NCBI GenBank assembly: GCA_029547025.1 | Contig: JAKPQA010000131.1 | Location: 1-53,019 of the forward strand | Source of the DNA: Armatimonadota bacterium | Lineage (GTDB): Bacteria; Armatimonadota; Zipacnadia; UBA1398; JAKPQA01 | Length of the DNA: 53,019 bases | Reading direction: 5' to 3' | Shown here: one piece after another, positions 16,590 to 24,358 of the stretch | Position numbering within the stretch: position 1 is the stretch's first letter | Layout: each line of letters opens with the position of its first letter | Program-made: the position numbers and the translations under genes | Notes under the pieces: model-generated | The model's database searches: none | What the model was told of the DNA's origin: nothing | What the model saw: the letters and a program-made list of their open reading frames with translations, nothing else

Positions 16590-16652
16590 ATCGGGTTCCC
16601 TAAGCGCGCAATGATTCCAGCCCAATGGGGCCGGTGCCCTGTTCCCAGTTGC

Positions 16653-18932
16653 CTAAGGCGCCAGCGGCCAGTGAAGGGGCCGGCCGATCTCGTCCATCTG
16701 GCGCAGGCCGAGGTACCCCAGAATCGACACAGTAAGCATACCATTACTCTCTGTGCGGCCACAGCCACCCGCCGGGGCGCGATCGAGGAAGTCCCGCCAG
16801 CCGCGCTCCACGCGCCAGCGGCGGTCCAGAGTTGTCAGCCAGTCCTGCAGGCGTGCGTCCGGGCCGATGGCGTCCTGGTACTCGGTGAACAGCCAGTACA
16901 CGTAGGGCCCGACCCAGAACTCGAGCGGGTACTCGTACTTGGTCCCCTTGATGTAGCAGTGGTCGGTCACATAGTGGTAGGCCCTCAACGTGGCCTCGGC
17001 CGCCCGGGCCGCTGCTTCCTCACGGCCGGCCACCTTGCTGGCCAGGTAGCAGCCGAACAGCCCCTCGCCGATGTAGATGTTCCCAAGAAACGTGTGACAG
17101 CCACCCTCAACGATGTCCTCGCACTGCCAGTCGAACCAGCCGTCGTCCCTCATCTTCCGCGCCGACCACTCGACGGTGTTGTCCAGCACCGGCCACCAGT
17201 CATCGGGCACGCGCTCGCCCAGAAGCTGCATCGCATAGGCGTAATACGAGAGCCCAGAGAGTGCCCGGCCGAGATACACATCGCACTGCCGGCCCTCCTG
17301 CCGGTAGATGGTCTGCTGCACCGAACCGTCTTCCCTCTCCGCCAGCGCGAGATGGCGGATGACGCTTGGCAGGCCGTCGGAGTCCTGCGTCGAGTGGGCC
17401 ACCAGGTAGTCGGCGGCCCGCCGGCAGGCGGCGCTCAACCCTCGGGCATAGGGCTCGCGGCCGGGCACGTCGCGGTAGTAGATGATGCCGTAGGCCAGCG
17501 GGCGCATCCACTCGCCGATCTGGTTCGAGTCGTACACGCCGAACGGATAGCTCCCGCCCGAGCCGGCCGCGCCCATCCCCGCGTCGGCCAGCTCATCGGT
17601 CCACATGATGGTCGCCCCGGAGGGCGCTTGCATGCGGTCGACCATGTGACGGAAGCTATCCTCGATCAGTCGCTGGGCATAGCGACACCGTTCGGCATCG
17701 CCCGACTTCCGGAGTGCCTCGGCGGCCAGGAGCAAGCCGGTATCGCCGGCCTCGTTCCCCTCGGTGTGCTTGCCGGTGGCGTATGCGAACCGCCGCACGA
17801 ACTCGGGATAGGTGGACGTGTCGAGCGGGTCGTACACATGCGGCAGCGCGATGCGCGTCGAGCACATGATGTCGCCGAAGATGAGGTCGCGCACCCACTC
17901 GACCATGCCGAGGCGGATCGAGAGCACCGAGTAGGTCATGCTCTCTCCGGCACGGCGGATGTAGAGGTCATCGCTCCCCACTCGGCCCCCGAGAAGCGAG
18001 CGGCCCCCGCGGCGGATGTCGGCCACCACCAGATAGTAGCCGGGAGCGAGACCCGCCGTCGGCAGTGAGGTGGTGACTCGGGCCATCTGCCCGGGCGCGA
18101 CCTCCTGGCCGAGCCGGAGTGAGGCCGTCCGGTCCTCGCCCGAGAACACGCTGTGGTAACGCACAGCCAGCTCGTCCGACGCGCGAAAAGCGACCGCGCT
18201 ACCGGTCTCGACTGCGAGCAGGCCGGGAATCCTGGCGGTCCCCTGGTCGATGATCACGGCCTGGTCGCCCGTGTCGGCGCGCTCGCCGACCCAAAGCCCC
18301 GCGGCGGCCTGCCCGGGCGGAAGGCGTGAGGCCGAGCGGTCGAGGTCGCACAGGCGGAAGCCGCCGACCTGGAAGCGGAGCTGGTCGCCGTGGGCATAGT
18401 CGCTCTCGCACAGGAAGAAGTGGATTCGGTCGACCCGGTCCATGTGGGGGATGCCGTCCAACCTCTGCGTCACCTGAACCCACTCGCCTCGGCGCAGCCC
18501 CGCGATGGGCTGATTGACTCGCCCCGCGCCATCCGTCCAGAGGATGAACCGCAGCGTGAAGGGCTTGGCCGTAGCCCCCTCGCAGCGCACCCAGTACTGC
18601 AGGGCATCGTAGCCCGATAGGTCCATCGGCGGGTCGGGCCGGAGCTCGAATGAGGGCCACCCCATGGGGTATGCGCCGGCATCGAGGTGATCGATCTCCA
18701 CTCGGAAGTCGAGGAACCGCCCGCCCCAAGGCCCCGGACTCTCTGAGACCCCAAGCCGTCCTTCCTTGCCGCCCGAGTTCTGCCACGGGAGATTGGTGAG
18801 GGTGCCCAGATCGCGCACCTCGGTGGTCGAGGGCTCGTAGACCCACTCCTGCCAGGGGAGCAGCGTCTGGGCCGACCCCGGGACGACCGACAGAGCAAGT
18901 ACGAACGAGGTCAGTTGCGCCGGGCCGCTCAT
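16653..18932 (-). CDS. secreted carbohydrate-active protein with N-terminal CBM-like and C-terminal alpha/alpha domain
   Basis: A 759-residue protein with a signal peptide (LTSFVLALSVVPGSAQ). Residues about 50-210 resemble a galactose-binding/CBM-type sandwich (FRVEIDHLDAGAYPMGW, SGYDALQYWVRCEGA, RIHFFLCESDYAHGD). A middle beta-domain follows, and residues about 330-740 are helix-rich with paired motifs such as GKHTEGNEAGDTGLLLAAEAL, YRDVPGREPYARGLSAACRR and FEYPLEFWVGPYVYW-like segments. This suggests an alpha/alpha-toroid lyase or glycosidase. The family cannot be fixed by eye. ATG 18932 has GGAGG nine bases upstream; the longer frame to 18992 is not needed. Confidence 0.78.
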   Translation of the reverse strand: MSGPAQLTSFVLALSVVPGSAQTLLPWQEWVYEPSTTEVRDLGTLTNLPWQNSGGKEGRLGVSESPGPWGGRFLDFRVEIDHLDAGAYPMGWPSFELRPDPPMDLSGYDALQYWVRCEGATAKPFTLRFILWTDGAGRVNQPIAGLRRGEWVQVTQRLDGIPHMDRVDRIHFFLCESDYAHGDQLRFQVGGFRLCDLDRSASRLPPGQAAAGLWVGERADTGDQAVIIDQGTARIPGLLAVETGSAVAFRASDELAVRYHSVFSGEDRTASLRLGQEVAPGQMARVTTSLPTAGLAPGYYLVVADIRRGGRSLLGGRVGSDDLYIRRAGESMTYSVLSIRLGMVEWVRDLIFGDIMCSTRIALPHVYDPLDTSTYPEFVRRFAYATGKHTEGNEAGDTGLLLAAEALRKSGDAERCRYAQRLIEDSFRHMVDRMQAPSGATIMWTDELADAGMGAAGSGGSYPFGVYDSNQIGEWMRPLAYGIIYYRDVPGREPYARGLSAACRRAADYLVAHSTQDSDGLPSVIRHLALAEREDGSVQQTIYRQEGRQCDVYLGRALSGLSYYAYAMQLLGERVPDDWWPVLDNTVEWSARKMRDDGWFDWQCEDIVEGGCHTFLGNIYIGEGLFGCYLASKVAGREEAAARAAEATLRAYHYVTDHCYIKGTKYEYPLEFWVGPYVYWLFTEYQDAIGPDARLQDWLTTLDRRWRVERGWRDFLDRAPAGGCGRTESNGMLTVSILGYLGLRQMDEIGRPLHWPLAP

Positions 18933-19274
18933 CACGCATCGCCTCCAAGTGCACGGGTAGCGCAGGGCATTGTGCGCGCCGGTCGAGCGCAAGACCTCCC
19001 TGGGTCCGGCCGACGAGCAGACACCCCGGGGGTTCCGCCCCAGAACCCGGCCCGAGGAGCCATCGGCTCCCGCCGCCCTTCGTCACGCCGCGTGGACGCG
19101 GCGGCTCAGGGTCGGCGGGTTGGGGGCTGGCGCGGCCCCCCGGCGCGGAGACCGCGAGCTACGGCAAGGGGTTGTCGCATCACGCCCGCCGCTCGCGCAG
19201 CGGCCTACCACGTGTCGCTCCTTCGGCGGCTTGAGGCAGGCTGATGTCAGCCCCATAGGGTCGGTACTGGCCGA
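18933..19274. other. 342-bp intergenic stretch with two GC hairpins
   Basis: Between two minus-strand genes. No convincing ORF is seen. Two perfect stem-loops occur: 19086-19103 (7-bp stem CGCCGCG, loop TGGA) and 19188-19204 (6-bp stem GCCGCT, loop CGCGC). Neither is followed by a T run on the minus strand, so they are not classical terminators, but they lie downstream of the GH2 gene and may stabilise or terminate its transcript. Confidence 0.4.
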
Positions 19275-22200
19275 CTACCTGGCCGGGTACGCCTTCAGAG
19301 CATCGAGCCACACGTTGCGGTCCTCGGGCGGGCTGTAGAGGTCATTCACGAACCGGACGACTAGCCTGTGGATCCCCCCGGGCAGCTCGGCCTCGCCCAG
19401 TGTGTGGCTGGACAATCTCGTGCTCGCCACAGCCACCCTGCCCAGGAGCCGATCGTCGAGCAGGATCTCGACGATGGGGAACTCGCCGGCCGCGGGAGTC
19501 CCCCAGCCGGTGATCTCCAGCGCGTAGCGGCCGGCCCGCACGACCTCGATCTCCCCCGACGCCGCTCCCGAGGAGCCAAAGTGCAGCGTCCCGCCATCGG
19601 TGCCGCCATAGGCCACGCCGGGGTCGACGGTCAGTCCGCTAAGCTGGACCGATTCCGCGTCGGCCCGCGCCTCCATATCCGCATCGAGAGCGGTAAGAAG
19701 CCCGCAGAGGTACCGCTGCGCACGAACGCGGTTGCTGCCGGGCGCATCCCAGCGGACACAGTCGAGCACAACGCGTCCCGCACCAACGGGTATGACGGCG
19801 ACCCCTGCTGGCTCGGTGATCGCTTCCATTGACGCGTCGCCGAGCTCGCAGGCTCCCCACAGGACCTTGTCGACGAAAAGGTTGCGGTCCTCGGTGCCAC
19901 TAGACCCGTCGTTGACGAAGCTCAGCGTCACCCGGTGGGTGCCACCGGGCACGCGCATGAGGGCGACGTAGTCGTCGTAGGCTTGGCCGGCAGTCGAGAT
20001 CTGGACGGCGGCGGCCCCGTCGACGGAGATCCGGCACTGGGGCCAGGTGCCGCCCGCCGGCGTGCCACCCAATCGGCCGCCGATGAGGAGCGGTCCGCCC
20101 GGGCCGAAGTCGATCTCGGCAGTGAGGTCGCCGTTGGTGAACATGCCCACGGCGCTGCCATTCTCGATAAGTTGGACGATGGGGCCAGACACGGGTAGCG
20201 TCTCGGCCTCGATGGCGTTCAGGTTCCGCCCGCGAGAGGTCGGCACCAGGGCCTGGTCGATGATGTTCGGCGCCGGTGGGGCCTGGCTGTAGCTCGCACC
20301 GACATGCGGGCCCAGCCAGTAGAGGTCCTCCCGAGCCAGGTGCTGAGCCAGATGACCCTCGGACACCCGGGCCAGTGGGCCAGAGGCCGGCCGGAAAGAC
20401 CACGGCCCCAGGGCATCGCCGGCGGTCTGGGCCAACAGCTCGGGCGAGGGGCAGTGGAGAACGACGGTGCCGCCAGAAGCCGCCAGGGCGTGCAGGGCCG
20501 CGCCATCGGCCGTCGGTCCGTCCGCGATGGCCAGCCCGGGACGCTCGAGGCCGGCGGGTGGGCGGCTCAGACGCTGGTCTGTGTAGCGCAAGCCTGCGTC
20601 GGTCAGCGCCGCCGCGGCCTCGTCCGACCCGGCAACCAGAACGGCCTGGCGAGGCGCCGGCGAGTAGTTGGCTGCGTAATCCAGCAGGTTGGTCAGCAGC
20701 TGGGCGGCCACGGGTTCGAAGGCGCTCTTCTCCTGGACGAGCATCTGGCACAGAAGCACGGTGCCCTGGCCGCAGGGCAGCTCGAGCAGCGGTGCATGCG
20801 CGATGCCGCTGGCGCTGCCGGACACGACGATGGCCCGGAAGGCCCCCGACTCGGGACGAGCACACTCCTGGCCCGTGACGAGGTGATCGGCGGGCGCGCC
20901 GGGGGGTGAGGCCCACCACTTGAGGTCGCGGTCAGTGATGCCCCGCAGGGCGGGGTGATCCGGCATCTGCGCGAAGGTCATTGTCGAGGCGTGGCTCGTG
21001 AGGCGGCCAGTGCCGATCCAGCTTGGATAGGCCCGTTGGTGGAGCACGATGACGCGCCCGCCCTGGCGGACGAACTCGACCATGGCCTGATCTCGGTTAC
21101 TCAGGACGCCCAGCCGCTGGCGGCCTTGGGGCGGCGGCGGGAAGGCCTCGGCGCCGACCACGAGCACCGCGGGTGGCGCGGGAACCGACTGGAGCGACGC
21201 AATGCGCGGGACGTCGGGGCCGATGACCCCGTCGAGCCCGCCCGCGGGGTCGTATACGACGACGCGGGACCCCCTCGGAACCGCGATGCCGCCGCGCGGC
21301 CATGCGGTGCCCGGGTGGTGCTCCTCGAAGCGCAGTTCACCGTCGCGATGGATCTTCAGCACCAGCTCCAACGGGGTCCGGACGGCGACGCGTGGCACAC
21401 GGAATCGGATCCGCGTGTGCATGCGCTCGCCGGGCGCCATGTTGAGGCGCTCGTGCCCCGAGGCGGCGCGCTGTCCGTCGAGGAGGAGCTCCCATGTGAG
21501 CACCAGGGTAGAGGGCGAGAGGATGTCGTTATAGACGGTCAGGAGCCGTTCGACCTCGTCGTCGGCGTAGAAGCGGGCGTTGTACTCACGAGGGAAGGCG
21601 GCGATGGGGCGGAAGGCCTGCCGCTGAGCCACATAGAGTGGATTGGTGTCATCGAGAGCACCTCCCTCCACGAGCGTCCATGGACAGATGCCGTTCACGC
21701 CCTGGTCGCGGTAGGCCTCGATCTGCATCGACCAGGCCTGAGCCTTGGCCAGGTTGTGGTACCGAGGCGGGTCCGAGTAGGCCTGATCGCCCACGAAAAC
21801 CGTGTCCCACGACGGATCGGGCGACGGGACCCACAGGAACTCACCGATGTACAGGGGCTTGAGCCGGTCCCAGCGCCACAGGCCGTCCGTCTTGCCCCCG
21901 TACTGCCCGACTCCGCGGGTTCCGTCTTCAAGCCACCAACCGGTATTCGGGTACTGGGTGAAGTCGGGATACTCGTGCGGATAGTGGATCCCGACCACAT
22001 CGGCCACGCCCAGAGGGTCGCCATCGGACTCGTAGGTGATGGGTCGCGTGGGGTCCCAGCGCTTCACGCGCCGGCCGAGCTCGGCGAGCTGTTCGGTGGC
22101 GAAGACGTTGCGCTCGTTCTGCCGAGCGCCATACATCTCGTTCTCGAGGCTGTACATCACCACTGATGGGTGGTTCCGGTACTGCTCGACCATGGCGCGG

Positions 22201-23384
22201 AGGTGCTCGGCATAGTTCTCCCAGAATGCCGGATCGTTGACGCGGTACGACTCATCGTCATTCCAGACAGCGCCTTCAGGGATGACCAGGATGCCGACCT
22301 CGTCGGCAACATCGTAGAACACGCGGCGCCAGGGCTGCGTGTGAGTGCGGAAGGCGATGTTGTTCCCCGCCCGGATGCGTGTCCAGAAGTCGCGGACGGC
22401 GTCGCGATCCTTCAGCGAGTGCATGGGCCAGGCCGAGCTGGCCAGCAGGTGAACCTTCGAGCCGTTGAGGTACAGCTCGGCCCCGTCGACCCAGAACTCG
22501 CGAAAGCCGAAGCGAGTCCGGAGCGCGTCGACGTCCTCGTTACCGCGGCGAAGCTCGGTAACGAGGTGATATAGCTGGGGGTCCTCATGGGACCAAAGAC
22601 GGGCATTCGGCCACGGTGCACCGGCCTGGACGCGAGCCGAGCCTCCGGGGCGGATCCGTATGCCTTCTGCCCTCAGGCCCTGGGGGCCCGATGGGTCCTC
22701 CACTCGGGCGGCCAGGTCGACCGTGATGGCATCAGGGGTGGCGTTGCGGAGCGTGTACTCGACGTCGATGCGCCGCTGGCGGACGGACGTGGTGATGGCG
22801 ACGCGATCGACATACACGAAGGGCTGGGCCCGGAGCTCGACGTCATCCCACGGGCCGAACTCGCTGAAGATGCCACCGATGGGGGCGAGGATGGCGTCCT
22901 TCGGATACGCTCGGAGCGAATCCCAGTCTGCCGGAGCCTTTGCGAAGTCGACTGGGTGGCTGAAGATGCCGGTCCAATCACGGCATCCGACGAGAAGCTC
23001 GTTCTCCTCGCCGACCCATGCCACGGCGGTGATGTCGACGTCGAACGGGTCGTAGCCGCCGAAGTGGCCCCCGACGTGCTGACCGTTCACGAGCACGCGG
23101 CTGTTGTACTTAACGCCACCGAAATGCAGCAGCAGGCGGCGGCCTGCCATACTCGTGGGTATGGTGAACCGCGTGCGGAACCAGGCACACCGACCGTCCG
23201 TCCCCGAGATGGTGCCCGGAACGGTGACCGTTCCCCATGCATCGGTGACGGGCAGACCGAGTGCCGGGACCACCTGCACGTCCCACTCGCCATTGAGCGA
23301 GATCGCCTCGCGCAAGAGGGCAGCCTGTACCTCCAGCGCGAGGCAGAAGGTGAGGGCAAGAGCCAAGTGGATGGTCCGTGTCAT
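19275..23384 (-). CDS. very large secreted GH2-family glycosidase with two C-terminal CBM60-like domains
   Basis: A 1369-residue exported protein (signal TIHLALALTFCLALEVQA). The N-terminal 700 residues follow the GH2 plan: jelly-roll (SLNGEWDVQVVP, AWFRTRFTIPTSMAG, RVLVNGQHVGGHFGGYDPF), immunoglobulin-like domain, and TIM barrel with acid/base Glu in YSLENEMYG (about residue 415) and nucleophile Glu in YIGEFLWVP (about 514). A glutamine-amidotransferase/ThuA-like region (about 750-1050) follows. Two copies of a sandwich ending FVNDxxxxxxDRNxxxD lie at about 1070-1177 and 1253-1369, like calcium-dependent CBM60/CBM36 xylan-binding modules. Substrate is unknown: a beta-galactoside, glucuronide or mannoside. 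ATG 23384 has GGGAGGG upstream. Confidence 0.87.
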   Translation of the reverse strand: MTRTIHLALALTFCLALEVQAALLREAISLNGEWDVQVVPALGLPVTDAWGTVTVPGTISGTDGRCAWFRTRFTIPTSMAGRRLLLHFGGVKYNSRVLVNGQHVGGHFGGYDPFDVDITAVAWVGEENELLVGCRDWTGIFSHPVDFAKAPADWDSLRAYPKDAILAPIGGIFSEFGPWDDVELRAQPFVYVDRVAITTSVRQRRIDVEYTLRNATPDAITVDLAARVEDPSGPQGLRAEGIRIRPGGSARVQAGAPWPNARLWSHEDPQLYHLVTELRRGNEDVDALRTRFGFREFWVDGAELYLNGSKVHLLASSAWPMHSLKDRDAVRDFWTRIRAGNNIAFRTHTQPWRRVFYDVADEVGILVIPEGAVWNDDESYRVNDPAFWENYAEHLRAMVEQYRNHPSVVMYSLENEMYGARQNERNVFATEQLAELGRRVKRWDPTRPITYESDGDPLGVADVVGIHYPHEYPDFTQYPNTGWWLEDGTRGVGQYGGKTDGLWRWDRLKPLYIGEFLWVPSPDPSWDTVFVGDQAYSDPPRYHNLAKAQAWSMQIEAYRDQGVNGICPWTLVEGGALDDTNPLYVAQRQAFRPIAAFPREYNARFYADDEVERLLTVYNDILSPSTLVLTWELLLDGQRAASGHERLNMAPGERMHTRIRFRVPRVAVRTPLELVLKIHRDGELRFEEHHPGTAWPRGGIAVPRGSRVVVYDPAGGLDGVIGPDVPRIASLQSVPAPPAVLVVGAEAFPPPPQGRQRLGVLSNRDQAMVEFVRQGGRVIVLHQRAYPSWIGTGRLTSHASTMTFAQMPDHPALRGITDRDLKWWASPPGAPADHLVTGQECARPESGAFRAIVVSGSASGIAHAPLLELPCGQGTVLLCQMLVQEKSAFEPVAAQLLTNLLDYAANYSPAPRQAVLVAGSDEAAAALTDAGLRYTDQRLSRPPAGLERPGLAIADGPTADGAALHALAASGGTVVLHCPSPELLAQTAGDALGPWSFRPASGPLARVSEGHLAQHLAREDLYWLGPHVGASYSQAPPAPNIIDQALVPTSRGRNLNAIEAETLPVSGPIVQLIENGSAVGMFTNGDLTAEIDFGPGGPLLIGGRLGGTPAGGTWPQCRISVDGAAAVQISTAGQAYDDYVALMRVPGGTHRVTLSFVNDGSSGTEDRNLFVDKVLWGACELGDASMEAITEPAGVAVIPVGAGRVVLDCVRWDAPGSNRVRAQRYLCGLLTALDADMEARADAESVQLSGLTVDPGVAYGGTDGGTLHFGSSGAASGEIEVVRAGRYALEITGWGTPAAGEFPIVEILLDDRLLGRVAVASTRLSSHTLGEAELPGGIHRLVVRFVNDLYSPPEDRNVWLDALKAYPAR

Positions 23385-23486
23385 GGCAGGTCCCTCCCGG
23401 GGGTGTGGGAACTGAAGGGGGATTCCCCCGGGTGGCCCAGGCTCCTGCCGCAAGACGAGTGGCCCGGCGATGAGTGAGGGAGAGCG

Positions 23487-24332
23487 ATGGCCGTGCGAAC
23501 CGTGCCCAAGATCGAGCCCCCGTTCCCGGGGCTAGGCGAGATCGTTGCCGTGATGGGTGAGGCCGGCCATCGGCTGGCAGAGATTGGAGCCAGCGAGGGG
23601 GCCGCGGGGAACATCTCGGTCTACATCGGGTGGCCCCTTGACCCCCGGCGGCGCTTCCCGGTCGAGGAGGAGATCGAGCTTCCTGAACCCGCTCCAGAGC
23701 TCAGCGGGGGGCTGCTGCTGGTAACGGGATCGGGCCGACGGCTTCGGGAGATCGCCCAAGACCCGGAGGCCAACATCGGCGCGCTGATCGTGAACCCCGA
23801 CGGTCGAACGGGGCGGTTCTACGCGTCGCACCGACGGCTGTTCGCCCGGTTCACGAGCGAGCTGAACTCGCACCTGGCCGTGCATCGGCAGCAGGTACCG
23901 GCCGACGACCTGAACTTCCACGCCGTCATCCACGGCCAGCCGATCCACCTGACCTATCTGAGCCATCTGCCCGAGTACCAGGACAGCCTCTACCTGAACC
24001 GGCATATCTTGCGCTGGCAGCCGGAGCTCATCGTGAATCTGCCCGAAGGGGTGGCCGCGCTACCCTTCCGCGTCCCAGGGTCCCCCGAGCTGATGGAGCT
24101 CACGCTGGCCGCCATGCGTGACCACCGTGTCGTGGTGTGGGGCAAACACGGCGTGATGGCGCGGTCGGCGTTGTCGGTGAAGCGCGCGGCCGACCTGATC
24201 GAGTACGCCGAGACCGGTGCCCGATACGAGTACCTCAACCTGGCGAACCACGAACGAGCCCAGGGTTTGGCCGTCGAGGACATCCAGGCCATCTGCCGGG
24301 CGTTCTCGATAGAGCAGAGCATCTTCGGCTGA
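23487..24332 (+). CDS. class II aldolase, rhamnulose-1-phosphate aldolase-like
   Basis: A 281-residue cytoplasmic protein. It has the class II aldolase/adducin motifs GAAGNISVY, GGLLLVTGSGRRLREI, the general-acid region TSELNSHLAVH (E125), HAVIHGQPIHLTYLSH and WGKHGVMARS. The order and the LVTGSGRR loop are closest to RhaD, which splits L-rhamnulose-1-phosphate to dihydroxyacetone phosphate and lactaldehyde. The exact zinc ligands do not align perfectly with E. coli RhaD (the HxH pair reads HAVIH here), so related substrates are possible. GAGGGAGA precedes ATG 23487. The gene is followed after 26 bp by a peptidase and is not in a recognisable rha operon. Confidence 0.82.
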   Translation: MAVRTVPKIEPPFPGLGEIVAVMGEAGHRLAEIGASEGAAGNISVYIGWPLDPRRRFPVEEEIELPEPAPELSGGLLLVTGSGRRLREIAQDPEANIGALIVNPDGRTGRFYASHRRLFARFTSELNSHLAVHRQQVPADDLNFHAVIHGQPIHLTYLSHLPEYQDSLYLNRHILRWQPELIVNLPEGVAALPFRVPGSPELMELTLAAMRDHRVVVWGKHGVMARSALSVKRAADLIEYAETGARYEYLNLANHERAQGLAVEDIQAICRAFSIEQSIFG

Positions 24333-24358
24333 CACCGACACGAGGGGGAACCACTCCT

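Noticed and set aside
16611-18068. 485-codon plus-strand ORF opposite the secreted enzyme gene
   Set aside because: High GC leaves antisense frames open; the minus strand has a signal peptide, coherent domains and normal codon bias.
20955-22166. 403-codon plus-strand ORF inside the GH2 gene
   Set aside because: Antisense shadow of the GH2 barrel.
23487-24332. Full rhamnose operon
   Set aside because: No rhaA, rhaB or rhamnose regulator is adjacent; only the RhaD-like aldolase is present.
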